Positions 10,012 through 17,677 of a stretch of DNA of 24,719 nt are shown here, piece by piece. Below the pieces are notes generated by a model. The model was not told where the DNA came from and ran no database searches. It saw nothing but the letters and a program-made list of their open reading frames with translations. The DNA is taken from positions 1 to 24,719 of the IMG/VR virus record IMGVR_UViG_3300012954_000072, one strand, 5' to 3'. A program made the position numbers and the translations under genes. Within the stretch, counting starts at the first letter, position 1. Every line of letters starts with the position of its first letter. The stretch is from a virus.

Positions 10012-10476
10012 ATGGCAAATAGAATATTAATAGGAAGAGGATCAACTGCAAGAGGAACAAGTAACTACGGTCTATGGGTAAGTAGACCTGGAAAAGATGT
10101 TACTACTTGTACAGCAGATGAATTAATTTTTGATACAGATGCAGGAGGGTCAACTGATATAAAAGGATTATTTCAGTTACAAAATGTAGACACAACGGCT
10201 ACAACTCCTGTTACTTCAGGAACTACAGGTAGTGTAGCACAAGGAGCAACAGCAACAGTTTCTTTTTCAAATTTTAACTGGGCAAATGGAATTATACCTT
10301 TCTTTCGAGGAGGATTTAATCTTTCAGGTTCTGGCTCAAACCAATCTATAACTGCAAATAATTTTACAATTAATTCTTTTAATACATCAAGTGCAACTAT
10401 AACAAATGTATCAGGTGGCTCAGCAAATTTAAGATTTGCGATATTACCTAGTTTTTCAGCAAATGCGAGGTTTTAA
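10012..10476 (+). CDS. Small structural protein, MANR-module family (copy 2)
   Basis: 154 residues. It starts MANRILIGRG, then YGLWVSRPGKDVT and LIFDTDAG, the same module as copies 1 and 3 but with a short insertion after GRG. The C-terminal ~100 residues are Ser/Thr/Asn-rich with alternating hydrophobics, compatible with a small beta-sandwich or fibre head. Three bases separate it from copy 1, and it overlaps copy 3 by one base. No enzymatic motif seen. Confidence 0.78.
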   Translation: MANRILIGRGSTARGTSNYGLWVSRPGKDVTTCTADELIFDTDAGGSTDIKGLFQLQNVDTTATTPVTSGTTGSVAQGATATVSFSNFNWANGIIPFFRGGFNLSGSGSNQSITANNFTINSFNTSSATITNVSGGSANLRFAILPSFSANARF

Positions 10477-11087
10477 TGGCAAATAGAGTATTATTAGGTA
10501 AACGTGGGACTAAACAAGGTGTATTTGTTTCAAGGTCTGGAGTAGATGTAACAGATTCTACATCAACAACTCCTTTGTCTTTTGATTCAAATGCAGCATC
10601 AAGTTTAATTGTTCATTCATATGGAGAATGTATATTACCTGCATATAATGATACAACAGGACAAAATTTTACAAGAACATGGAATGGAGTAACTTATAAT
10701 AACTATGAAAAAACCATAACACATAACTTAGGATATATTCCTGCTTATTGTGTTAGATGGAATACTTTAGACCAAGTATCAGGAGGAGGAACTAGTGCAG
10801 GTTCTGGAACAGGAACAGTAGACACAACTTATACTCCTGTCTGGACTACTCTTACAGAAGAAGAATGTATTGAAGAATCTGATGATGGAAACTGTGAAGA
10901 ATTTGAAGAAGTATTTTCAGGCGATGGAGGTCTTTATACTGAAATCAGTACAACTACCTTATTTATGGAAAATGCTATGAGAAGTTATATTCAGCAAGTA
11001 GGCCTAAGTGCTCACGACTCTTCCGTGTTAGTAGTGGCGTACGTAATTTTTAAAGAAGAGAATTTTTTAAACGGAGAAAGTTTTTAA
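10476..11087 (+). CDS. Small structural protein, MANR-module family (copy 3)
   Basis: 203 residues. It starts MANRVLLGKRG, VFVSRSGVDVT, LSFDS, the shared module. A THNLGYIPAY motif (~88-97), a pattern frequent in phage tail proteins, follows. A strongly acidic stretch with two Cys (EEECIEESDDGNCEEFEE) lies near 128-145 and might bind a divalent metal; this is speculative. One-base overlaps (TAATG) on both sides. Most likely a tail-associated structural protein. Confidence 0.78.
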   Translation: MANRVLLGKRGTKQGVFVSRSGVDVTDSTSTTPLSFDSNAASSLIVHSYGECILPAYNDTTGQNFTRTWNGVTYNNYEKTITHNLGYIPAYCVRWNTLDQVSGGGTSAGSGTGTVDTTYTPVWTTLTEEECIEESDDGNCEEFEEVFSGDGGLYTEISTTTLFMENAMRSYIQQVGLSAHDSSVLVVAYVIFKEENFLNGESF

Positions 11088-11509
11088 TGTGGCATATATT
11101 TTATAATAATTCAAATAAAGAGATTCAGTGGTGTACTAACGGTACAGTTACTAGTGATATAATAACTGAGCAGCAAAATGCAGGTCTTAGTTATTTAAGT
11201 AAGGATACTGATACAACTCTAACTGTAGATGACTACTGTGTAAATACGGCAGGAGATGATGTCGTAGAAAAATCAGTTTTTAATCCAACTTACAGCACAA
11301 TAACCCCAAGTGTAGATGGTGTAGTAAATGTTACAGGTCTACCAGCAGGGACAGTAGTAACTGTAGATGGTGCAGTAGCAGGTACTATGTCAGATACAAC
11401 TCTGACATTTACTGCAACAGAACCAGGAATATATCAAATAAACTTTTCAAAAGATGGATACAAGAAAGCAACAGGAACAAAAATAACTGTTAAGAGGTAC
11501 GGACAATGA
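11087..11509 (+). CDS. Hypothetical structural protein with Ig/PEGA-like C-terminal domain
   Basis: 140 residues. The N-terminal half (WHIFYNNSNKEIQW) is not recognised beyond resembling small proteins in marine phages. The C-terminal ~65 residues (VNVTGLPAGTVVTVDG, GIYQINFSKDGYKKATG) have the strand pattern of PEGA- or bacterial-Ig-like domains. It overlaps the gene before by one base and the gene after by four bases. Position between tail-tip genes suggests a virion part; no enzyme motif seen. Confidence 0.7.
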   Translation: MWHIFYNNSNKEIQWCTNGTVTSDIITEQQNAGLSYLSKDTDTTLTVDDYCVNTAGDDVVEKSVFNPTYSTITPSVDGVVNVTGLPAGTVVTVDGAVAGTMSDTTLTFTATEPGIYQINFSKDGYKKATGTKITVKRYGQ

Positions 11510-11694
11510 ATATAAACTTAACAAAATCTGGAGCAACATGGTCAGATAAAAGAAGTAGATACTATACTACTACTAATGAACAATTAGACTTACTATACCA
11601 TGACATTGATAGTGGTAAGTTCGGAGATGCAGCAAAAACTGGGGGATTCTATCTCGCAAGGAAGGCTGTAAAAGATAAATACCCTAATTCATGA
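11506..11694 (+). CDS. Small hypothetical protein, possible XkdW-like tail protein
   Basis: 62 residues. The core LDLLYHDIDSGKF and the ending YLARKAVKDKYP resemble small phage tail proteins of the XkdW/assembly-chaperone type that often end in a similar IKAVKDKYP motif; this is from memory and tentative. The start is coupled by ATGA to the gene before. It is the last gene before the promoter at 11725, so it may end the first tail-tip transcription unit. Confidence 0.6.
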   Translation: MNINLTKSGATWSDKRSRYYTTTNEQLDLLYHDIDSGKFGDAAKTGGFYLARKAVKDKYPNS

Positions 11695-11724
11695 GGATAA
11701 ATCATAACCGCTCAAAAATAGTTC

Positions 11725-11753
11725 TTGACATCACCTCATATTTTTGGTATAAT
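11725..11753 (+). promoter_or_regulatory. Consensus sigma70 promoter
   Basis: TTGACA at 11725-11730 and TATAAT at 11748-11753 are both perfect matches to the bacterial housekeeping consensus, with the optimal 17-bp spacer. They sit in an 83-base gap, one of the very few gaps in this packed region. Transcription would start near 11760, just upstream of an AGGAG ribosome site (11763-11767) and the ATG at 11778. It would drive the fibre genes from 11778 onward using host RNA polymerase. Confidence 0.88.
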
Positions 11754-11777
11754 TTAGCATATAGGAGTAAAAGTTAA

Positions 11778-12116
11778 ATGGCAGCAGGTACATACGATAT
11801 CGTAATCGACCAAGGTTCTGATTACGCACTACAAATTCAAGTATCACAAGATGGGACAGATAGTAATTTGTCTACCCATACTGCTCGTGCGCAATTAAGA
11901 CCGTCACCAACTTCTACTACTAAAACCGCAGACTTTACATGTTCAATAGTGTCTGCTTCCGAAGGAAAAATAAAAATGGAATTGAACAACACTACCACTG
12001 CTAGTATAGCAGCAGGTAAATATTATTATGACTTAGAATTAGTGAACACTTCAGCAAGTACTGTAACTAGACTAATTCAAGGTGTGGCAAGAGTCACCGC
12101 TGAGGTAACACGATAA
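11778..12116 (+). CDS. Structural protein, beta-sandwich (BppU-like) type
   Basis: 112 residues. The pattern is an N-terminal TYDIVIDQGSDYALQIQV, a middle TARAQLRPSP strand, and an end KYYYDLELVN...TRLIQGVARVTAEVTR. It resembles small Ig-like baseplate or fibre-adaptor proteins common in marine phages (recognised by pattern, not by search). It is the first gene behind the sigma70 promoter and has a clear AGGAG ribosome site 10 bases upstream. One-base overlap with the next gene (TAATG). Confidence 0.75.
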   Translation: MAAGTYDIVIDQGSDYALQIQVSQDGTDSNLSTHTARAQLRPSPTSTTKTADFTCSIVSASEGKIKMELNNTTTASIAAGKYYYDLELVNTSASTVTRLIQGVARVTAEVTR

Positions 12117-12496
12117 TGGCTGTTAAACTAACTATTACTCCCCTAACAACATCTATCACTGCAACATCAAGTACCACTGAACTAACAATAACCAGTGCAA
12201 TACCAGGTTCTGTTAGTGATGCCGACGCCGTAAGTTATACAGATGCCCCAGGCCAGTTAGCAGGGATAACCACAGTAGGAGCCGCGCTAGATCATTTAGC
12301 GAATCAATTCTACACCCAAACAACAGCGCCAACTGCAGGCTCAACCGGGTTAGCAGAAGGGGATTTATTTTATGATACTGATGATAATCAGTTAAAGATT
12401 TATCGTGAAGTCAGTTCTGGAACATTTCAATTTGTTCCAATAATGATTGGTAACAATTCGTCAGATTCAGACACGATAGACGCAGGGAGCTTTTAA
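12116..12496 (+). CDS. Hypothetical virion structural protein
   Basis: 126 residues. The N-terminal ~40 are Thr/Ser/Ile-rich strands. The middle has VGAALDHLANQFY, and the C-terminal half GLAEGDLFYDTDDNQLKIYRE has a beta-hairpin pattern seen in fibre N-terminal modules (ELAYSSSSNKLFVG in the next large gene is similar). This suggests a related attachment fold. No catalytic motif. Ends 21 bases before the next gene. Confidence 0.68.
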   Translation: MAVKLTITPLTTSITATSSTTELTITSAIPGSVSDADAVSYTDAPGQLAGITTVGAALDHLANQFYTQTTAPTAGSTGLAEGDLFYDTDDNQLKIYREVSSGTFQFVPIMIGNNSSDSDTIDAGSF

Positions 12497-12517
12497 GCTC
12501 GTATAGGAAATTAAATA

Positions 12518-14116
12518 ATGGCACAAACAATTAAGATTAAAAGGAGTAATACCACCGCTGCTCCTACATCGCTAGGTGCTGGTGAGTTAGCCTATTCTAG
12601 TAGTTCTAATAAACTATTCGTAGGACACCCAAGTACGTCAGCAGTTACAACCATAGGGGGTGAAGTATATGTAAATATGCTAGATCACACTGCTGGTACA
12701 CTAACCGCGAGTTCAGCAATCCTTGTAGATGCAAGTAGCAAGATAGACTCTTTAAAATCTGGTAACATCGTAGTTACGGGTTCAAGTGACACAATCTCAA
12801 CAGCTTCTGGAGCGTTAACAATTGCTCCTGCTGGAAATCTAATAATAACGCATGGTGGTACATTAGATTTAGATGGTCAAGCAAACTCATTAACAATACC
12901 CGATAACCAAGCCGCTGCTTTAGACATCAATGAGGGTGGAAACTCATACATGAAATTTATCACTACAAACGGTAGTGAAGAAATTGAAATCGCAAAAGCA
13001 GTAGACTTAAACAACACATTAAATGTATCAAGTGCAGTAACACTTGGCGCTTCATTAGATGTAACTACAACTTTAGGAGTTGATGGTAACTTTGATGTTG
13101 CAACAAACAAGTTTACAGTAAATGCTTCTTCAGGTAACACAGCAGTTGCTGGTACTTTAGCAGTAACAAGCGACATAACAGGTAGCGCAGACTTAACAAT
13201 TTCAGGCGATACCGCATTGAACGGAGCAATAACTTTAGGTAATGCTTCAAGTGATGCAATCACAGTTACTGGTACTCCAACTTTCGGAGCATCAGCAGAC
13301 TTTGACGCTGGACTAACAGTAGCAGGTTCACAAACAGTAGACTTCGGGTCTAACAGATTACAGAATGTTGCGACACCTACATCAAGTACAGACGCAGCAA
13401 ACAAGTCATATGTTGATAGTGTAAAACAAGCACTAGACATAAAAGATTCAGTAAGAGTAGGTACTACAGCAAACCTATCGGCCTCATATAATAATGGGTC
13501 GTCCGGAGTTGGAGCAACTCTTACAGCAGACGCAAACGGAGCACTATCAATTGATGGTGTAACTCCTTCAGCTGGAGACAGAATATTAGTAAAAGACCAG
13601 TCTTCAGCCGCACATAACGGTATCTATAGTGTAACAACTGTGGGTGACGGCAGTAATGCCTTTGTTTTAACAAGGGTAACAGATGCAGATTCTTCAACGC
13701 AAGTTACAGGTGGTTTATTCACCTTTGTTGAAGAAGGGTCAAACAATGCAGATAATGCTTATGTATTAACATCAGTAACAGGTACTGCTACACTCGGAAG
13801 TGATTCACTTCTATTTACACAATTCTCAGGTGCTGGACAGATTTCAGGTGGGGCTGGACTTGCTAAGTCAGGCAACACTCTATCAGTTAATGTTGATGAT
13901 AAAGCAATAGAAATCAACTCAGATACAATAAGATTGAAAGGTATAACTGCAACTGCAAATGGAGATATTCTATTTGGAGCAAACGGTTCAAACGGTGGTT
14001 ATTCAAGACTTTCAATAGGAACTTATGATTCTACAAATTCAGTAGGACAAATTTTACAAGTCGGAGCATCTTCCACAGTTACATGGAGTAACACCTTAGA
14101 TGGAGGTACATTCTAG
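12518..14116 (+). CDS. Tail fibre-like structural protein with MAQTIKIKRS module
   Basis: 532 residues. Residues 1-50 (MAQTIKIKRSN, LGAGELAYSSSSNKLFVG) form an attachment-type module reminiscent of the N-terminal domain of tropism-determinant proteins. Residues ~55-290 are repetitive beta strands (LNVSSAVTLGASL, LAVTSDITGSADLTISG) typical of a fibre shaft. TDAANKSYVDSVK (~290-302) is a motif shared by many phage fibres, followed by a domain with GDRILVKDQ and NGIYSV. An AGGAAA ribosome site lies 7 bases upstream. Likely a receptor-facing fibre or a tip decoration. Its first ten residues are identical to those of the next gene. Confidence 0.82.
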   Translation: MAQTIKIKRSNTTAAPTSLGAGELAYSSSSNKLFVGHPSTSAVTTIGGEVYVNMLDHTAGTLTASSAILVDASSKIDSLKSGNIVVTGSSDTISTASGALTIAPAGNLIITHGGTLDLDGQANSLTIPDNQAAALDINEGGNSYMKFITTNGSEEIEIAKAVDLNNTLNVSSAVTLGASLDVTTTLGVDGNFDVATNKFTVNASSGNTAVAGTLAVTSDITGSADLTISGDTALNGAITLGNASSDAITVTGTPTFGASADFDAGLTVAGSQTVDFGSNRLQNVATPTSSTDAANKSYVDSVKQALDIKDSVRVGTTANLSASYNNGSSGVGATLTADANGALSIDGVTPSAGDRILVKDQSSAAHNGIYSVTTVGDGSNAFVLTRVTDADSSTQVTGGLFTFVEEGSNNADNAYVLTSVTGTATLGSDSLLFTQFSGAGQISGGAGLAKSGNTLSVNVDDKAIEINSDTIRLKGITATANGDILFGANGSNGGYSRLSIGTYDSTNSVGQILQVGASSTVTWSNTLDGGTF

Positions 14117-14118
14117 GA

Positions 14119-14334
14119 ATGGCTCAAACTATAAAAATAAAAAGGTCAGAAACAGTAGGAAATGTACCGACAGGGTCGGATTTAGCAACTCACGAAATTG
14201 CTATGAATGTTTCTGATAAAAAGATATACACAAAGAAAGAAGACGGAACAATCGTAGCGGTAGCAAACTTTAATGACCCAGATGCTACCGTGGATTTGTC
14301 CGATGTTCTTGCAATGAGTATAGCATTAGGATAA
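14119..14334 (+). CDS. Stand-alone MAQTIKIKRS-module protein
   Basis: 71 residues. It starts MAQTIKIKRSE and continues EIAMNVSDKKIYTKKEDGTIV, the same plan as the first ~50 residues of the preceding 532-residue fibre protein, then ends. It therefore looks like an attachment module without a shaft: either a small adaptor or the remnant of a duplicated fibre gene. Two bases separate it from the upstream stop. The reading frame is intact. Confidence 0.72.
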   Translation: MAQTIKIKRSETVGNVPTGSDLATHEIAMNVSDKKIYTKKEDGTIVAVANFNDPDATVDLSDVLAMSIALG

Positions 14335-14338
14335 TAAG

Positions 14339-14671
14339 ATGGCATCAAACTTTAAAACAGCAACAAGCGCAGATGTAGGCACATCGCTTACAACTGTATA
14401 TACTTGTCCATCAGGAACTACAAGTACAATAATCGGTCTATATCTTTGTAATCAAAGTGGCGGAGCGATTGAGGGTACTGCACAGTTTTTCGATTCAAGT
14501 TCTTCTACCCATATAAGTCTAACACACGGTACACCAATACCTAGTGGCACAACAATTGTAGCAGTAGGTGGAGACGGTAAAGTTGTTTTAGAAGCAGGAG
14601 ACGCAATCAAGGTACAGAGCAATGTCGCATCTTCGATAGATGTAACGCTCTCATATTTGGAGCAAACATAA
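14339..14671 (+). CDS. Small virion structural protein
   Basis: 110 residues of alternating hydrophobic strands (TVYTCPSGTTSTIIGLYLCNQ, GTPIPSGTTIVAVGGDGKVVLEAGDAIKVQS). The layout, with a late LEAGDAIKV segment, resembles small beta-sandwich structural proteins of marine phages. Two Cys are present (24 and 38), possibly fortuitous. Gaps to neighbours are 4 and 1 bases. Function assigned only as structural by context. Confidence 0.7.
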   Translation: MASNFKTATSADVGTSLTTVYTCPSGTTSTIIGLYLCNQSGGAIEGTAQFFDSSSSTHISLTHGTPIPSGTTIVAVGGDGKVVLEAGDAIKVQSNVASSIDVTLSYLEQT

Positions 14672-14672
14672 T

Positions 14673-17447
14673 ATGTCTCTCATAGGAAAACAAAACGCAT
14701 TAGTCTCTACCCTTGAGGCGAACGCAGTCGGAACTACTGAGATAGTCAGTAATTCCATAACTGCCAGTGAGATAGCGGCAAACGCAGTAGGTTCAAGTGA
14801 AATAGCAGAAAACGCTGTTGGCACTTCCGAAGTTGCAACTAACGCTATTGGGGCAGCACAATTACAAGATACAGCGGTTACAGCTGTAGCAGATAATGCA
14901 ATCAACACAGCAGCATTGGGTTCAAACTCAGTAGATTCTGCTCAATTAATTACAGGTAGTATTGATACAATACATATTGGCTCAGGTCAAGTAACCACTG
15001 CAAAGATAGCCGCAAATGCTATTACTTCAGCAGAGATTGCCGCAAACCAAGTTGGTAGTTCAGAGATAGCAGGTAATGCTGTTACAGGAACACAACTTGC
15101 CGCAAACTCAGTTGATAGTGCAGAATTAGTAACAGGTAGTGTTGATACTATACATATAGCAGCAGGAAATGTAACCACCGCTAAGTTAGCAGACGATGCA
15201 GTAACTAGCGCTAAGATTGCAGATAACGCAATCTTGACACAACACATAGACGATGGTCAGATAACAACAGACCAAATTTTAGATGGCACAATAGCAACAG
15301 GCGATATTGCAGATGATGCAGTAACAGCCGCTAAATTAGCAGCCAATGCAGTCGTATCTGGAAGTATAGCAAACGGTACGATTGTAACAGCAGATTTAGC
15401 AAACAATTCAATCACATCAGCCAAGATAGTAAATGGTACTATTGTATCAGCAGATATTGCTGCAAACACTATTGCTACTGGTAATATAGCAGATAATGCA
15501 GTAGATGGTACTAAGATAGCACAAAACTCTATCTTAACAAAACACATTGATGATGGACAGATTACAACCGACCAAATCTTGGACGGAACAATAGCGACTG
15601 GAGACATAGCAAATAATGCAATAACTTCAGCAAAGATAGCAGCAAACGCAGTAGGTAGTTCAGAACTAGCAAATAACTCTGTAACAGCAACACAGATTCC
15701 AAGTGGAACTGTAACTGCGGACTTACTCGCTGCAAACTCAGTAGATAGCGCAGAACTAGTAACAGGCAGTATTGATACAATACATCTTGGAGCAGACCAA
15801 GTAACAAGAGCAAAGATAGCAGCAGATGCAGTCGGAGCCGATGAGTTAGATAGTTCAGCAAACTTTACAGTATCAGATTTAACAGTTTCAGGTAATCTAA
15901 CAGTATCTGGAACAGAAACAGTTGTTTCATCAACAACACTAACAGTTGCAGACCCAATGATATCATTAGCAACAACCAACAACTCATCAGACGCAGTTGA
16001 CATTGGTTTCTATGGACTATATGATGATAGTGGGTCACAAGATGAATATGCTGGTATATTTAGAGACGCAAGTAACTCTAGATGGACATTCTTTAGAAAT
16101 TTACAATCACAACCAACCACAACAGTTAATACTAGTGGAACAGGTTACGCACAAGCCGATATTGACTTTAACATGGGTTATGGTAATATCACAGGTAATG
16201 TTACAGGTAATGCTGATACAGCAACTGCATTAGCAACAGGAAGAACTATTGGAATGACAGGAGATGTCGTTTGGACATCTGCATCTTTTGATGGTAGTGG
16301 AAATGTAACAGGCTCAGCAACAATACAAGCAAGTGCTGTAGAAAACAGCATGATTGCAGATAATGCTGTAAACGGTTCAAAGATTGCGCAGAACAGTATT
16401 CTAACAAAACATATAGATGATAGTCAGATTACTTCTGCACAGATATTAGATGGTACAATTGCAACAGGCGATATAGCAAACAATGCGATTACAGCGGCTA
16501 AGATAGCACAGAATGTTGTTGGAGCAAGTGAGATTGCTCAGAACTCTATCGGAGTTATACATATACCTGACGGTTTAATTACAACTACACAGATAGCAGC
16601 AAACACTATTGCTACTGGAGACATAGCAGATAATGCTGTCAACGGTACAAAGATTGCATCAAATAGTATTCTAACAAGACATATTGATGATGGGCAGATT
16701 ACTACTGACCAGATACTAGATGGAACAATCGCAACAGGAGATATCGCTGATGATGCAATAACATCAGGTAAGATAGCAGCGAATACCATAGCAACAGGCA
16801 ACATTGCAGATAACGCAGTAGACGGCACAAAGATAGCACAGAATAGTATTCTTACTAAGCATATCGATGACGCACAGGTTAATACTGCTCAACTAGCAGG
16901 TAACTCTGTAACAGCGGCAAAGATACAAGCAAACGCTGTCGGAGCAAGTGAAATATCAGCAAATGCTGTTTCATCTTCTGAACTTAAATCAGATGCTTTA
17001 TCTGGACAAACAATGACAGGTAATGTTACTTATAGTGGTCAAATAAATGGAGCAACAATAGTAACTACAGGTAATGTAGGTGTTCAAGATAGTAACCCAC
17101 CACAAATGTTACATCTTGACGAAGTTGCTGGTTTCCATACAGGTACAGCAAGTTCAACTGCAACATCACAGTTTACAGTAGATTCATTTAGTGCATCAGC
17201 ATTTAGAACTGCTAAGTATTTAGTACAAGTAGTAAACTCAACTGATGGTGACTATCAATCTTTAGAGATAGTATTATTCCATGATGGGTCAACCGTTTAT
17301 CTTACACAGTACGCTTCTATATTTGACAATGGTGCGCAAGCAACATTCGATGCTGATATATCAGGTGGTAATGTAAGGTTAAGAGCAACGCCAGCATCAA
17401 CAGACACAATGGCGTATAAGTATATCAGAACAACGATAGAGGTATAA
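14673..17447 (+). CDS. Decapeptide-repeat fibre protein
   Basis: 924 residues in four parts. Residues ~17-394 form 38 consecutive repeat units, 37 of ten residues and one of eight. Residues ~395-553 form a non-repeat domain (GNLTVSG, DPMISLATTN, DIGFYG, YAGIFRDASNSRWTFF) of a type found in cyanophage fibres. Residues ~554-773 form 22 further decapeptides. The end is a ~150-residue C-terminal domain (LEIVLFHDGSTVYL, MAYKYIRTTIEV). Unit consensus is (N/G)x(V/I)xxxx(I/L)xx, with hydrophobics five residues apart, compatible with a long beta-helix shaft. Likely a long fibre or spike. Start is one base after the previous stop. Confidence 0.85.
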   Translation: MSLIGKQNALVSTLEANAVGTTEIVSNSITASEIAANAVGSSEIAENAVGTSEVATNAIGAAQLQDTAVTAVADNAINTAALGSNSVDSAQLITGSIDTIHIGSGQVTTAKIAANAITSAEIAANQVGSSEIAGNAVTGTQLAANSVDSAELVTGSVDTIHIAAGNVTTAKLADDAVTSAKIADNAILTQHIDDGQITTDQILDGTIATGDIADDAVTAAKLAANAVVSGSIANGTIVTADLANNSITSAKIVNGTIVSADIAANTIATGNIADNAVDGTKIAQNSILTKHIDDGQITTDQILDGTIATGDIANNAITSAKIAANAVGSSELANNSVTATQIPSGTVTADLLAANSVDSAELVTGSIDTIHLGADQVTRAKIAADAVGADELDSSANFTVSDLTVSGNLTVSGTETVVSSTTLTVADPMISLATTNNSSDAVDIGFYGLYDDSGSQDEYAGIFRDASNSRWTFFRNLQSQPTTTVNTSGTGYAQADIDFNMGYGNITGNVTGNADTATALATGRTIGMTGDVVWTSASFDGSGNVTGSATIQASAVENSMIADNAVNGSKIAQNSILTKHIDDSQITSAQILDGTIATGDIANNAITAAKIAQNVVGASEIAQNSIGVIHIPDGLITTTQIAANTIATGDIADNAVNGTKIASNSILTRHIDDGQITTDQILDGTIATGDIADDAITSGKIAANTIATGNIADNAVDGTKIAQNSILTKHIDDAQVNTAQLAGNSVTAAKIQANAVGASEISANAVSSSELKSDALSGQTMTGNVTYSGQINGATIVTTGNVGVQDSNPPQMLHLDEVAGFHTGTASSTATSQFTVDSFSASAFRTAKYLVQVVNSTDGDYQSLEIVLFHDGSTVYLTQYASIFDNGAQATFDADISGGNVRLRATPASTDTMAYKYIRTTIEV
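14721..15854 (+). repeat. Decapeptide repeat block 1 (30-bp period)
   Basis: 38 units in frame, all ten residues except one octad (TAVTAVAD). Typical units are NAVGSSEIAE, NAITSAKIAA and GTIATGDIAD. A 40-residue super-unit (NAVDGTKIAQ, NSILTKHIDD, GQITTDQILD, GTIATGDIAD) occurs within it and again in block 2. Synonymous codons differ between units, so the pattern is kept at protein level. Confidence 0.93.
16332..16991 (+). repeat. Decapeptide repeat block 2 (30-bp period)
   Basis: 22 decapeptides with no length exception, from SAVENSMIAD to NAVSSSELKS. The block includes further copies of the 40-residue super-unit (around 16362-16481, 16632-16751, and a variant from 16812). It is separated from block 1 by a ~480-base non-repeat domain. 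Confidence 0.93.
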
Positions 17448-17449
17448 CA

Positions 17450-17665
17450 ATGGGACAGAAATTAGATTTTAACATCGAAGACGCAGGTATCAAAATTGAT
17501 GGAACACAAGCAATTGACTCTAGTAGAGCATTTCAAGGGTCAGTTAGTACTGACAAACTTGGAAGTGGAACTATAGCAAAGTCAAGACTACCGTTCACAA
17601 TCACTACTACTGCACCTACTGGAGTAGGCAGTACAAATGATGGTCACATTTTCTTCGTATATTAA
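17450..17665 (+). CDS. Small hypothetical virion protein
   Basis: 71 residues (MGQKLDFNIEDAGIKIDG ... DKLGSGTIAKSRLPFTITT). The GSGTIAKSRLP portion echoes the decapeptide style of the preceding fibre, and the ending NDGHIFFVY is typical of short phage fibre-associated proteins. Two bases after the previous stop. Probably an adaptor between the two giant repeat proteins, or a chaperone; neither can be shown from sequence. Confidence 0.68.
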   Translation: MGQKLDFNIEDAGIKIDGTQAIDSSRAFQGSVSTDKLGSGTIAKSRLPFTITTTAPTGVGSTNDGHIFFVY

Positions 17666-17677
17666 TAGAGGAATATA

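Noticed and set aside
12487-12500. Palindrome GAGCTT-TT-AAGCTC at the stop of the 126-residue gene
   Set aside because: Six-base arms with a two-base loop and no T-run: too weak for a terminator, and it contains the stop codon.
12518-14334. Diversity-generating retroelement suggested by the tropism-determinant-like N-terminal module
   Set aside because: No reverse transcriptase and no template/variable repeat pair was seen in the window; the resemblance is only to the attachment module.
14651-16828. Antisense Ala/Val/Ser-rich open frames opposite the decapeptide fibre
   Set aside because: They mirror the repeat pattern of the real gene and have no independent start signals.
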